DNA of 64,000 nucleotides, taken from assembly GCA_963786395.1 (NCBI GenBank), contig CAWAZD010000007.1, positions 248,001-312,000 of the forward strand. The letters run 5' to 3'. The stretch's first letter is position 1. The number at the start of each line of letters is the position of its first letter. A program made the position numbers and the translations under genes. The DNA is from Fen-1301 sp963786395. GTDB taxonomy: Bacteria; Bacteroidota; Ignavibacteria; Ignavibacteriales; Ignavibacteriaceae. The notes under the pieces were generated by a model. That model saw only the letters and a program-made list of their open reading frames with translations. It had not been told where the DNA came from and did no database searches. This document shows, piece after piece, positions 1-10,174 of this stretch.

Positions 1-465
1 AAACTGAATAGCCTTATCCTCGTTTGTAAAAGTTATACGGTTAATTAAAACTGCTTCATTATTTATTCTGAAATAGTCATTATGGGAGACAAAGTATGCT
101 TCCACACTGTCATCATTAACTTCAGGTGTTTTATCTTCATAAAACTTTTTGATCATAAGAGCTGCGGCAAGCTCTTTTTTTGAATCTTCTAAAAGATTCA
201 GATATTCATCACTTTTAGTTATACCTTCTTTTTCTGCCATTTGTAAAAGCAATTCACGGTTGACCCAATTCCTGATTAATTCACTTCGGTACAGAGGATT
301 CGGCGTAGCGGAATTTGATACAGAGTTTAAATATTCTTTGGTAAGATAAGATTTATTAACCCTGGCAATAAAATCCTTATTGGGGGATTCTTTGCCGCAG
401 CCTGTGTATAAGACTGCGGCTAAGAAAAATAATATAAATAAATTAGTTCTTAAAAGCTTTTTCAA
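1..465 (-). CDS. SurA/parvulin-like periplasmic lipoprotein (C-terminus beyond window)
   Basis: This gene is cut by the window start; 155 codons are visible. I place the start at a TTG at 465, which gives MKKLLRTN, a hydrophobic stretch and a lipobox ending in Cys23 (LYTGC), so the product should be an outer- or inner-membrane-anchored periplasmic lipoprotein. No in-frame ATG gives a comparable signal. The start lies 23 bp inside the upstream parvulin gene, which suggests translational coupling. After the signal the sequence (PNKDFIARVNKSYLTKEYLN, then a helical segment) looks like the N-terminal chaperone region of SurA/PpiC-type peptidyl-prolyl isomerases. The catalytic domain, if there is one, lies outside the window. 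The function is inferred from this similarity and from the neighbouring parvulin gene. Confidence 0.6.
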   Translation of the reverse strand, partial: MKKLLRTNLFILFFLAAVLYTGCGKESPNKDFIARVNKSYLTKEYLNSVSNSATPNPLYRSELIRNWVNRELLLQMAEKEGITKSDEYLNLLEDSKKELAAALMIKKFYEDKTPEVNDDSVEAYFVSHNDYFRINNEAVLINRITFTNEDKAIQF

Positions 466-2416
466 GATTATCGTTATTAATAACGGGTTTATATGTGCTT
501 TTTAATCTGTCAATATATTCCTGTTCCAATCTTTTACTTTCAGATTCCTGGAATGCTCCGGAAACTTCTGCTTTGGCTTCTTCAAAAGTTTTGGTTCTTG
601 AAGATTCTTTACCGACAAGTTTAACAATTGAGAATCCTCCGGCATCCGGGAAAGGATTGGAATAATCTCCCATATTAGTCAACTTAGCAGCTTCTTCTGC
701 TAGCGGGGAGCTTTTAATTTCGGTAAGGCCATAGTTACCAGCTTTTTCTGATAATCCGGGGCGTTCGGTATATTTTACAGCAAGAGTATCAAAATTATCG
801 CCTTTCTTTAAAAGACTATAATAATGATTTATCAACGAATCCTTGCGGGAGTAAATTTCACTGAAATTGATTCTATCAGGCCACATATAATTATTTTTTG
901 AGGAGACATAATAATTATAGAGTTTAGTACTATCGAGGTTGATTTTGCTCCAAACTTCATCATCCTGAAGTTTAAAAATATAAATACCATTTCTGTAATC
1001 TTCCATTAAAGAAGCAAATTCCGCATTTGTTTTTTCAAGATTAAGTGCTTCTTCATCAAGGAGATAATCGGCACCAAATTTCTCTGCAGCTTTATGTAAA
1101 ATGTCAGATGTAATAGGTTTATTAAGATAATCGTTACTGCCGTTCATTTGGGCAAGAAACGCTTCTGCTTTAACAGCTTTGCCTGCATATGTAACAACAT
1201 CAAGAAATTTTATCTCATTCATTTTCGGATGATCACCGCCAATTTTAACTGAATCGCTTTTAGCAACTATAGTTGAGATGCTTGTTTCATCAATCTTAAA
1301 ATTATATTTTGTTTTAAGACTGGTAATCAGGTTATCATATTCAGTCTGATAGCGGGTTTGCTTGAATAATTTCTTGAGATTTTCCTTATCATCTTCAAAT
1401 GATGGATAAGGTTTTCTGTCAGTAAGTTTAATAATATGGTAGCCAAAGTTAGTTTTAATGATAGGTGCAACTTCACCAACTTTAAGATTAAAAGCAGCCT
1501 CGTCAAATTCCTTAACCATCATTCTGCGTTCAAAATAATTCAGGTCACCTCCCTGGTTTTTACTGCCAGTATCATCGGAATATTTCAAAGCAAGCTTACT
1601 GAAATCACCACCTGCTAATACCTGGGCATAAACAGAATCAGCTTTTGCTTTTGCAACACTGGTATCAATTGGACCTTTGTCAGAATTAGTAGCAATAAGA
1701 ATATGGCTGGCTCTGATCTGAGGAGTTCTTTCTTTTTTGTCAGTTACTTTAATAATATGGTATCCATATCGGGTTTTAACTATTTCAGGACAAACACTTC
1801 CTTTTTCAGTTTTATAAACTGCATCTTCAAATTCAACCGGAAGCTGACCGGCAGTAATATAAAAAATATCACCGCCATTTGGTTTAGAGAACTGGTCCTG
1901 TGAATATTTGGCAACCATACTTTCAAAACTATTGCCTGCTTTTATGCTATCAAGAAGAGATTGGGCTAATTTTCTGGCACCCTCAAAACCCGAAGAATCG
2001 GGTCTGATCATAAGATGGCTAACTCTGAATTCCCATTTTCTTTTTTCGTAGAGTTCCTTAATTCCGGGGTCAACTATATTTTTTTCAAGCAAATAAGTTA
2101 CGCCCACTTTTTTCTTATAATCAGTAAGTTCAGCATTCATAGCCGGATCCTGATTATAACCGCGAATCTGAGCATCTCTTAGTTTCATTTTAAAGTTAAC
2201 GTAAAGATCGAGGAAAGTTTTTAGTTTTGCCAGACTGTCTTGTTTTGCGACATCAACATTTCCGGCATTCTTTACGTAAGCATTTTCAAATTCCTTCATT
2301 TTAATATCAAAATCACCATATCGGGCAACGACTAAATCCGCATGCTGTGGTGAGCATGATGAAAAAATGAAAGTAAGTACAACGAGTGAAAAAAGAATTG
2401 CACTACGAAATAGCAT
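443..2416 (-). CDS. PpiC/SurA-type peptidyl-prolyl isomerase lipoprotein with two parvulin domains
   Basis: This 657-residue protein has a lipoprotein signal (lipobox FSSC, Cys21). A helical N-terminal chaperone segment follows, then two clear parvulin (rotamase) domains at about residues 130-230 and 234-345. Each domain has the family pattern: V/ASH-L/I at the start, a GGD-F/Y turn, EF-AF/AV, and a closing GYHIIK. A third, degenerate copy around 535-640 lacks the His motifs. Parvulins of this build assist folding of outer-membrane proteins in the periplasm. An AGGAG ribosome site lies 10 bases before the ATG. The next gene, another SurA-like lipoprotein, overlaps its end, so the two probably form one operon for envelope protein folding. 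The family is clear; client proteins cannot be told from sequence. Confidence 0.88.
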   Translation of the reverse strand: MLFRSAILFSLVVLTFIFSSCSPQHADLVVARYGDFDIKMKEFENAYVKNAGNVDVAKQDSLAKLKTFLDLYVNFKMKLRDAQIRGYNQDPAMNAELTDYKKKVGVTYLLEKNIVDPGIKELYEKRKWEFRVSHLMIRPDSSGFEGARKLAQSLLDSIKAGNSFESMVAKYSQDQFSKPNGGDIFYITAGQLPVEFEDAVYKTEKGSVCPEIVKTRYGYHIIKVTDKKERTPQIRASHILIATNSDKGPIDTSVAKAKADSVYAQVLAGGDFSKLALKYSDDTGSKNQGGDLNYFERRMMVKEFDEAAFNLKVGEVAPIIKTNFGYHIIKLTDRKPYPSFEDDKENLKKLFKQTRYQTEYDNLITSLKTKYNFKIDETSISTIVAKSDSVKIGGDHPKMNEIKFLDVVTYAGKAVKAEAFLAQMNGSNDYLNKPITSDILHKAAEKFGADYLLDEEALNLEKTNAEFASLMEDYRNGIYIFKLQDDEVWSKINLDSTKLYNYYVSSKNNYMWPDRINFSEIYSRKDSLINHYYSLLKKGDNFDTLAVKYTERPGLSEKAGNYGLTEIKSSPLAEEAAKLTNMGDYSNPFPDAGGFSIVKLVGKESSRTKTFEEAKAEVSGAFQESESKRLEQEYIDRLKSTYKPVINNDNLEKAFKN

Positions 2417-2637
2417 CTTATGGGTTCTCCTAATATTTAATAAATTTTAGCTGATAAGTTTAGTTATTGCATGAAAGAAAAGCAAGGTAAATTATTCAAA
2501 AAAGCGATAAATTAGCATATTTTTCGAAATGAGCCGGATGATTACAATTTCTAGAAGCGAAGAGATACAAAGAAAATTATATTATCATAAGTTAAGATTT
2601 CATATTTGACGCCTTCGATAAATCAACATATTCTAAA

Positions 2638-4386
2638 TCATTTTGTTAAGGTAATCTTAATAGTTTTCTGAAATTCTCCGGCTGACACTTTTACGAAATA
2701 AATACCGCTTGATAAACCTGAAGCAGTTAATTGTAATTCATGGCTACCGGCTGGAACATTTCCATTAAACAGAGTTTTCAATTCATTTCCAAGAATATTG
2801 AATAAAACAATTTTGACCCTAGAATCAACGGGGACAGCATATCTTATCATGGTAGAAGGATTAAAGGGATTAGGATAATTCTGATATAAAATAAAATTAT
2901 CCGGACCAATTTCTTTTCCCTGATGCACTGAAGTTACCGGAAAGTATTGAGCAGCGGAAAGTGCATTGATTATTCCCCATCCATAAAGGCTATCGGGAGT
3001 CAAATGTCTGGAAGCGGTAATTCTTAAAGCATCCCTGATCTGCATGTTTGTAAGTTTTGGATTATAGGATAACATTATAGCGCACACGCCAGCTGTTAAG
3101 GGGCAGCTGAATGATGTCCCGGAGGCATAAATATATCTGGAAGCATTGATTGTGTCAGCCATATAAACCCCTGAACCCATCGCCATTACATCCGGTTTAA
3201 TTCTGTGGTCAACTGTATTGCCGTAACTGCTAAAAGAACTACGAGCACCGCCGCCTGTAACAGCGCCAACAGTGATTATACTATCAGCATCAGCAGGAGC
3301 AATCAGAGTATTGGGTGTTCCGAGGTGCCGCCTCATTACCGGCAGCATTAACAACAACAATTCCTTTTCGGGCTGCAATCAGGGCACCTAAAGTAATTTT
3401 TGCAGTTCTGCCATCCATATTCTGCCAGGTGTAACTTGTGTAAGGGGAATCGAATGTAAGATAACCAAGAGATGTTGATGTAACATCAACCCCAATACTG
3501 TCTGCCCATTCCATGGCGGCAATCCAGTTATCTTCTTCTACAGGAGTTTCGCTGTCAGTATTTTCTGTTTTAGTAACAAGAAAGTTAGCGCCAAAAGCAG
3601 GACCAATTAATTGACCGGGTACATAACCGCCGATTGTTGATAAAGTCATGGTTCCATGGGATCCTTCACCCATTCCTCCTAAGCCATCACCAATATAAGT
3701 CCGATGGTTAACAAAATCGTAGGTTGCAATTATATGCATAGATGGAAAAAGCCTGATGAGAAAGAAGACTTACTCCTGCGTCCATCATACAAACGGTTAC
3801 ACCCTGACCGTTGAATCCAAGATTATGCATAGCGGGCACATTTATCTGCTGATTTTGAGTGAATGAGTTTCCGTAATTAAGAGCGTTTACGCCATCGGGT
3901 TTATTAGCAGATTGAGATTATTTTGATCGGGTGCAGGTTCTTTTATATCGGGACTTTTCTTAAACCGGGCAACGATATCTGTGAATTTCACGTATGGAAG
4001 AGAAAGAATTTTATTATAATTTTCTTTAGTAATATAACCGCTAACACCGTTAAACCACCTGGATTTTTGATTCAGTTCAAATCCAAGGGATTGTAAGCCG
4101 GCGATATATTCATTATTAACCTGTAGATCGGAAAAATCTACGAGGGAAGATTTATCTAAAGTCTTTGCTCTACGTTTAAGTGAAAGAGGGCTAACAACAT
4201 TCTGCGGTGTAGAATAATATTTATTTAAGTTATTTCCTTTATCGGTAAAGAAAACCCAGACGAGTAATTTTGAGCCATCAGAAGCAGATGTTAATTGCTC
4301 TTTTAAGATGTCTGAGGTTTTTTCAAGTGGCGATTGTGCAAATGAAACAAACGTAAAAGAATTACTAACAGGAATATTTTTTTCAT
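2638..4386 (-). pseudogene. subtilisin-like (S8) secreted serine protease, interrupted by four frameshifts
   Basis: Read across frames, this is one S8 protease. It has a signal peptide starting MKKIFLLVIL at 4386 (AGGA site upstream), an inhibitor-I9-like propeptide, and a catalytic domain with Asp (VCMMDAGV), His (GSHGT) and Ser (GTSFSCP). The C-terminal sorting region contains YQNYPNPFNPST, as in proteins exported by the type IX system. Four frame changes are needed. One base is missing near 4353 and one near 3900, and one is extra in a T run near 3747 and one near 3326. The corrections balance and give exactly 583 codons. The triad and sorting signal are intact, so the gene either decayed recently or carries sequence errors. 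The family assignment is firm; whether it is functional is unknown. Confidence 0.8.
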
Positions 4387-4429
4387 ATGGTATCCTAAAT
4401 TAAAAAACACTATAATATATTAAGCCGCA

Positions 4430-4457
4430 TGGATTCCCCGCTTTGCGGGAATGACAA
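4430..4457. repeat. intergenic palindromic repeat (GGATTCC..GCGGGAATGAC family)
   Basis: A short palindrome of the form GGATTCCCCGC-TTT-GCGGGAATGAC lies between the broken protease and metG. Related units occur at 4523, 7320, 41575 and 56896. This is a dispersed REP-like family found only between genes in this window. Confidence 0.65.
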
Positions 4458-4522
4458 ATAAAACAAGAAGAACAACCTCCTCATCGGGACAAGAATAACA
4501 TTCAAGATTTCAAAGTATCCAT

Positions 4523-4571
4523 GGGATTCCCGCCCCGACGAGTCGGGGCATGCTGTTCGCGGGAATGACAA
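4523..4571. repeat. intergenic palindromic repeat with nested CCCCGAC/GTCGGGG hairpin
   Basis: This is a second unit of the GGATTCCCG...CGGGAATGACA family, 65 bp from the first. Its loop is replaced by a nested hairpin, CCCCGACG/AGTCGGGG, at 4533-4548. The same nested core (CCCCGACNNGTCGGGG) appears again at 12265-12280, so it looks like an independent repeat module. Confidence 0.6.
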
Positions 4572-4625
4572 CAATTTTAACGATTCGTGTTTGTGCTGGG
4601 TTAAGAATCAAAGTTTAGACATAAA

Positions 4626-6662
4626 CTATTTGGCTCTTGTTCCGTTCTTTACAGAATTATCTACAGACAAAACTTGCATTTTCCCGTCACCATTTTCAAC
4701 AGCGAGAATCATACCCATAGATTCAAGACCCATCAGTTTAGCCGGTTTTAGGTTTGCTACTATAATAACTTTTTTGCCTATTAACTCCTCCGGTGCATAG
4801 TATTTTGCAATACCTGCTATAATTTGTCTTTCTTCACTATCCAGTTTAACCATAAGTTTTAAGAGTTTATCGCTCTTAGCAATTTTTTCAGCATGAATTA
4901 TTTCAGCAACCTTAAGCTTTGTTTTCATGAAATCATCGTAAGTAATGAGTTCATCCTCAATTATTGGAACAGCCGGTTCATTCAGGTCAGCTTTTTGTTT
5001 TGCGATTACATCGTCTTCGATTTTAGTAAAAAGAATTTCAGGTTTATTCAATTGGTGTCCTGGTTTAAGATTATCCTTTCCTGAATCGTCCCAATCTACT
5101 ATGGCGGCATTCAACATAGAAAATATCTTTTCAGAAGAGAATGGAATAACAGGAGAAAGGAGTTCTCCGAGAGTAAAAATAGTTTTAAGACAAATATTCA
5201 ATGTTGTAGCACATTTCTGCCGGTCGCTTTTAACAGTTTTCCAGGGTTCCGAATCATTAAAATATTTATTTCCTGCACGCGCAAGATTAATGATTTCAAG
5301 AACACCGTCCCGTATTTTATAAGATTCAAACAAATCAGACACTTTCTGTGGGAAGCCTTCAACAGTCTGCAGCATTTCCAAATCGATTAGCTGGAGTTCA
5401 AACCTTTCAGGAACTTTACCTTCAAAATGTTTATGAACAAAAGTGAGGGTACGGTTGATAAAGTTACCGAGAATGTCGGCAAGTTCATTATTATTTCTTG
5501 CCTGGAATTCACTCCACTGGAAATCAGTATCCCTGGTTTCGGGAAGATTAGCCGCAAGAGTGAACCTGAGAGGATCAGGTGGAAATAATTTAAGAAAATC
5601 TATTACATCAACACCCCAGTTCCTGCTTTTTGAGAATTTCTTACCTTCGAAGTTCAGGAATTCATTTGCGGGAACATTCTGGGGAAGGATGTATTTTTCT
5701 TTGTTGCCATCGTTCCATGCCATAAGCATAGCAGGGAAAATGATAGTATGAAAAACAACATTATCCTTTCCGATAAAAGCAAGATACTTGGTTTGCTGAT
5801 TCTGCCAGTAGTCCCGCCAAAGTTCCTTGTTCCCTTTCAGGTTTGATAATTCTTTTGTTGCGGAAATGTAACCAAGGACTGCTTCAAACCATACGTAGAG
5901 AACTTTTCCTTCCGCATTTGGAAGAGGAACCGGGACACCCCAGTCGAGATCTCTTGTAATAGCGCGATCCTTCAAACCATCTTTGAGCCATCCCTTACAA
6001 TATTGGATTACGTTTTCTTTCCATTTATATTTTACTGAATATTCCGCAATATATTTTTCCAATCTCTCCTGATAATCGCCAAGCGGAAAGAACCAGTGAG
6101 AAGTTTCTTTAAGAACAGGAGTTTCGCCGGATATTTTGCTTTTGGGGTTTTTCAATTCCGAAGGATCATAGAGGGTTCCGCAATTTTCACACTCATCGCT
6201 TCTTGCTTCCTCATAACCGCAATTTGGGCAAGTGCCTTCTACGTAACGATCGGGAAGGAACATTTTTACTTTTTGATCATAGAACTGGTTGGTTTTTTTT
6301 TCTTTTAGCAAGCCGCGGTTATAAAATTCAAGGAAAAATTCTTTGGAAGTTTCGTGATGCACGGGAAGGCTTGTCCTTGAATAAATGTCAAAGCTCATCC
6401 CGAATTTATTGAATGCATCTTTATTTATATTATGGTAGCGGTCAATAATATCCTGGGGTTTAACTTTTTCTTTATCCGCACTTATAGTAATAGGGACACC
6501 ATGTTCATCGGAGCCGCAAACAAAAAGGATATCAGTTCCCTTCAATCTCTGGTATCTTACGTAAATATCGGCGGGCAGGTACGCACCGCTGAGATGTCCG
6601 AGATGGATAGGGCCGTTTGCATAAGGTAAAGCGGCAGTTACTAATATTTTTTCTTTAGCCAA
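4626..6662 (-). CDS. metG: methionyl-tRNA synthetase
   Basis: MetG charges tRNA-Met with methionine in the cytoplasm and is essential. The 678-residue protein has the class I HIGH-type motif (PIHLGHLSG, about 18-26), a zinc knuckle with Cys145/148/158/161, and the KMSKS-type motif KFSKS at 341-345. It has a C-terminal tRNA-binding OB fold from about residue 575, so it is the long form of the enzyme. The ATG at 6662 puts the HIGH motif at the usual distance from the start. The gene is transcribed alone, divergent from the LiaF-like gene across an 859-bp spacer. All catalytic motifs are present and the length is normal. Confidence 0.97.
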   Translation of the reverse strand: MAKEKILVTAALPYANGPIHLGHLSGAYLPADIYVRYQRLKGTDILFVCGSDEHGVPITISADKEKVKPQDIIDRYHNINKDAFNKFGMSFDIYSRTSLPVHHETSKEFFLEFYNRGLLKEKKTNQFYDQKVKMFLPDRYVEGTCPNCGYEEARSDECENCGTLYDPSELKNPKSKISGETPVLKETSHWFFPLGDYQERLEKYIAEYSVKYKWKENVIQYCKGWLKDGLKDRAITRDLDWGVPVPLPNAEGKVLYVWFEAVLGYISATKELSNLKGNKELWRDYWQNQQTKYLAFIGKDNVVFHTIIFPAMLMAWNDGNKEKYILPQNVPANEFLNFEGKKFSKSRNWGVDVIDFLKLFPPDPLRFTLAANLPETRDTDFQWSEFQARNNNELADILGNFINRTLTFVHKHFEGKVPERFELQLIDLEMLQTVEGFPQKVSDLFESYKIRDGVLEIINLARAGNKYFNDSEPWKTVKSDRQKCATTLNICLKTIFTLGELLSPVIPFSSEKIFSMLNAAIVDWDDSGKDNLKPGHQLNKPEILFTKIEDDVIAKQKADLNEPAVPIIEDELITYDDFMKTKLKVAEIIHAEKIAKSDKLLKLMVKLDSEERQIIAGIAKYYAPEELIGKKVIIVANLKPAKLMGLESMGMILAVENGDGKMQVLSVDNSVKNGTRAK

Positions 6663-7229
6663 GTTAAAATCCGGTTTTATGCGAAAAAAGAGATATAAAT
6701 ATAAGAATTTTTTAGGAATGATATCCGGTTACAGGCAGATTCAGGCACATTTGTGAATGTCTCAGGTTTAAGGTAGCGGGAGTGGAGGCAAATTAGAGAA
6801 TGGATGTTAGCTTTCATTGAGGGTGTGTGTAGGGAAAGGTGTTAAAAAGCCGTTAAAAAGGTGTTGCTAAGCCGTTCGGTTCCCCACCCTTTCTAATGAA
6901 TAATTTGGGGAAAAGTGAGTAAAGAATGGAAAGTAATAAGAAAAAAAGAGTCGTGTTCAACAAAAAGTTACCATTTGAACTACTTTTTAAAGCTAATATT
7001 AATTTGGGAAAAAGTCAAATTAGGGTTTATATGGGTACCTCAGTTTGAACTTAGATTTCCCTGGCAAAAAAAAGTTACCCCCTACATATTATTACCAAAA
7101 AGTCCGGTTTTTTACCGCGGGAGAGCTGTTCTAGGCCTGAAACGGTAAAAAAACAAGGGGACCAATAAAGGTAATTTTGATTTGCGAGAAGGGGATGAAT
7201 CCCCTTATTATTAATTATTATATTATTTA
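6663..7229. other. intergenic spacer without a convincing gene
   Basis: This is the left part of the long spacer between metG and the divergent LiaF-like gene. It holds small direct repeats (GTTAAAAAG near 6841 and 6853; AAAAAGTTACC near 6962 and 7068). It also holds a perfect hairpin, AAGGGGAT-GA-ATCCCCTT, at 7189-7206. A 77-codon open frame at 6915-7148 has no recognisable domain and atypical composition, and I do not call it. Confidence 0.4.
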
Positions 7230-7381
7230 CCCAGGCATAAAGAGGCTGTGTGAATATTCTGAATTTATCCTATATGTAGTAATTTCAATCTGAAATTTTT
7301 CTAATTTCAAATGATTTTATGGATTCCCGCCTTCGCGGGAATGACAATTGGAGGTTTTCACACAGGCTCTAAATGCCTGGG
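7230..7381. repeat. 152-bp inverted-repeat element, MITE-like, with an internal REP palindrome
   Basis: The ends are 25-base inverted repeats that agree at 22 of 25 positions (7230-7254 and 7357-7381; outer sequence CCCAGGCAT, inner CTGTGTGAA). The right half contains the palindrome GGATTCCCGC-CTTC-GCGGGAAT at 7321-7342. A partial second copy, TGTGTGAAAAC..CAATTGTCATTCCCG, lies at 56896-56940 in the opposite orientation, which supports a dispersed element. I see no transposase and no clear target duplication. The mobile-element reading is an inference. Confidence 0.55.
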
Positions 7382-7521
7382 CTAAAATAGAGGAGATTAT
7401 TGAAAAAACGGGATATTTTAACCGATAAAACCATACGTTTCACCGATTTGTTCTGTGAATTACTGCTTATTAATAATAGGTTGCAAATAGAAAATAAGAT
7501 TTTAAAGAAAGGAAATGAATT

Positions 7522-8327
7522 ATGGAAGAAAATAGAACAGTAGGCTCAAGAGTTGTTCTTGGCTCAGTGTTAATACTAATCGGGCTCCTGTTTTTAGGAC
7601 GCACAGCAGGAATTATATCATTAAATCTGCCATACATAATTTTCTCATTCCCGTTTATTCTGGCAGTCGTTGGTGTACTGATATTGGTAAATTCCAGGAA
7701 GAGGATATTAGGTGCGGTATTTTTTGTGGTCGGTATATTTTTCCTGATCCCAAGGATATTTCCTTTTATTTATTATGATGAGGATATAATATTTCCCATC
7801 ATAATTATACTTGTAGGATGTATGATTGTATTTCGGCAAAGGTCGGGCAACATTCTTAAACACAGGAAAGGGTCAATATTTGAGAATCAGGATTTTGAGC
7901 ATGTAAAAGATGATGCCAGAGATTTTGGAAAAAAGTTAGCTGATGATATCAGGAACAAGTATCATGAACCGGTAAATAAAGATTACATTGATGATATTGC
8001 AATATTCGGAGGCGGACATAAAATAATACAGTCAGATAATTTCAAGGGCGGAAATATTACGGCTATATTCGGAGGCAGCGAAATTGACCTTACCCAATGT
8101 AAACTTGCTGAAGGTGATAATGTTCTTGATGTGGTAATAATATTCGGTGGTACTGAAATTATTGTTCCCAGAGAATGGAACGTAAGAACAAATGTAACAC
8201 CATTGTTCGGCGGATTTTCCAATAAGACGCAGAAGAGATACAAGTCAGCCATTGGACACAACAAGGATCATTGGTGATTAAAGGAGTTGCATTGTTTGGC
8301 GGCGGCGAAATAAAATCGTATTACTGA
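7522..8327 (+). CDS. LiaF-like membrane protein (DUF5668 plus LiaF C-terminal domain), frame disrupted near its end
   Basis: The N-terminal third has four closely packed hydrophobic segments (about residues 10-110), typical of the LiaF/DUF5668 membrane domain. The C-terminal half is the repetitive beta structure of the cell-wall-antibiotic-response domain, with IFGG recurring four times (DIAIFGG, TAIFGG, VIIFGG, PLFGG). The reading frame stops at 8277 after 251 residues. Removing one base near 8249 and one near 8263 extends it to a family-like end, VALFGGGEIKSY, stopping at 8327 (267 residues). In Firmicutes LiaF restrains a histidine kinase that responds to envelope damage. Here it lies two bases before a LytS-type kinase and a LytTR regulator, so a sensing role is inferred. 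A GAAAGGAAA ribosome site precedes the ATG. Confidence 0.75.
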
Positions 8328-8329
8328 AT

Positions 8330-9377
8330 ATGCTGACAAACCCAATATTAAAAAATCTACGCAATATATTTATTATATATTACTTTCTGGTTGTTAGAGT
8401 GCGTAATTTATTTTCTGCTTATTTCATTCGGAATGAAAATACAGGACTATAAAATTGCAGCCATGGACAGCCTGATTTTCAATCTTATTTTATCGGGATT
8501 AGGATTAAGTTTCTGGTACCCGGCAAAATATATTTCGATTGATAACAAACTAAGTTATAAAACCTTTTTAACTCACATGGTGGGAGGCATAATTGCTTCC
8601 TGCCTGTGGCTTGCAATCGGATTTTTTATAATCAACAGCTTTCTAAATTCCTCTTCATATTCCAGTTTTTTCTACTCAACAATTGCCTGGAGATTTTTTA
8701 TAGGGTTATTATTCTATTTCCTGATTACTTCATTTTATTATTTAATAATTTATTACAATAGCCTGCAGGAGAAAATTCTTAAAGAATCAGAATTAAAGAA
8801 CCTTGTTACCGAAGCGGAATTGAAATCACTAAAATTCCAGATTAACCCTCATTTCATTTTCAACAGCCTGAATTCAATGAGTGCCCTAACTACGATTGAA
8901 CCGGAGCGTGCCAGAAGCATGATACTTAAGCTGGCTGATTTTCTTCGTTACACTCTTGCAAATAACGGCAAGGATAAAAACAAATTAGAAGAAGAATTGA
9001 AAAACATAAAGTTGTATCTTGATATTGAAAAAATAAGGTTTGAGGATAAGTTTGATTATTTTGAAGAGATTGAGCCGAAGCGTTGAATATAAAAGTCCCG
9101 AACATGATACTTCAGCCATTATTTGAAAATGCAATAAAGCATGCTGTTTATGATTCGCTTAGAAAAAATAACGATTATGCTGAAATGTCATATGGAAGGA
9201 AGATTTCTGATGATTTCCATGGAAAACAATTTTGAAAATGGGTACTCAAGGAAGGGTACGGGTATAGGATTGCAGAATATAATGAGCCGGCTTGAACTGA
9301 TTTATGGTGAAAAAAATCTGCTTGATATCAAAAAAGAAGGAGATAAATTTAGAGTAATTCTATATATTCCTGCATGA
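8330..9377 (+). pseudogene. LytS/YehU-type sensor histidine kinase, interrupted by three frameshifts
   Basis: Read across frames this is one sensor kinase. The N-terminus is membrane-spanning (MLTNPILKNL from an ATG at 8330, then four or so hydrophobic segments). The His_kinase box is INPHFIFNSLNSMSAL, the N box is ENAIKHAVYD and the G box is GTGIGLQNIMSRL. These are typical of the LytS family, which phosphorylates LytTR regulators. One base is extra near 8388, one is missing near 9073 and one is extra near 9163. After correction the gene has 349 codons, normal for the family. The H, N and G boxes all survive. If the shifts are real the kinase is dead; if they are sequence errors it is the partner of the regulator that follows 32 bp downstream. 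Confidence 0.75.
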
Positions 9378-9409
9378 AATATTACTCTAAATAATAAATC
9401 CGGCTTTGA

Positions 9410-10162
9410 ATGGGTGATACATACACATCAATAATAATAGATGATGAATCCCTCGCCAGAGAAATAATCAAAAGTTATCTGGCTGATCATAAAGAAATTA
9501 TTCTTTCCGCAGAATGCTCCAACGGATTTGACGGAATAAAAAAGATAAATGAACTAAAACCTGATTTAGTTTTCCTGGATATACAGATGCCAAAGCTGAA
9601 TGGTTTTGAGATGCTTGAATTGTTGGACACCCCCCCGGTAATAATTTTTACAACCGCGTACGATCATTTTGCTCTTAAGGCATTTGAAGCAAATGCTGCG
9701 GACTATCTGCTGAAGCCCTATTCAAAGGATAGATTTGATGAGGCAATCCAGAAAGCATTCCTGCCGCTGCGGAGTAAAGTTGAACAAACAGTATTAATTA
9801 ACAAACTCATAGCACAAAACGACACCAAGAAAGAATTCCTGGATAGGATAGTAATTAAAGACGGTCCACGAATTAATATTGTACAAGTAGAAGATGTAAA
9901 ATATTTAGAAGCGCAAGATGATTATGTAATGATATATTCTTCAGAGGGGAAATTCCTGAAGCAAAAGACTATGAAATATTTTGAGGAACACCTTGACCCT
10001 ATGGATTTTGTTCGTATTCACAGGTCCTATATTGCGGGGATAAAGAGAATTAAGAAGATTGAGCTTCTGGAAAAGGAATCATACCAGATAATCCTTGAAG
10101 ATAAAACCAGCTTGCCTGTAAGCAAGACGGGGTATGATAAGCTGAAGGAAATACTAAAGTAA
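9410..10162 (+). CDS. LytTR-family response regulator
   Basis: This 250-residue protein has an N-terminal receiver domain (DD at 11-12, phospho-acceptor Asp57 in VFLDIQMP, Lys102 in LLKPYS). A C-terminal LytTR DNA-binding domain runs from about 145 to 250 (DDYVMIYSSEGKFL, FVRIHRSYI). Regulators of this type are phosphorylated by LytS-like kinases, one of which directly precedes it. The LiaF-like gene upstream suggests control of an envelope or cell-wall response. The target genes are not visible. Domain assignment is secure and both active-site residues are intact, in contrast to the broken kinase. Confidence 0.93.
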   Translation: MGDTYTSIIIDDESLAREIIKSYLADHKEIILSAECSNGFDGIKKINELKPDLVFLDIQMPKLNGFEMLELLDTPPVIIFTTAYDHFALKAFEANAADYLLKPYSKDRFDEAIQKAFLPLRSKVEQTVLINKLIAQNDTKKEFLDRIVIKDGPRINIVQVEDVKYLEAQDDYVMIYSSEGKFLKQKTMKYFEEHLDPMDFVRIHRSYIAGIKRIKKIELLEKESYQIILEDKTSLPVSKTGYDKLKEILK

Positions 10163-10174
10163 AAGGGCTTTATA

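Noticed and set aside
6915..7148. 77-codon open frame in the metG-LiaF spacer
   Set aside because: No ribosome site, atypical composition, short internal repeats, no recognisable family.
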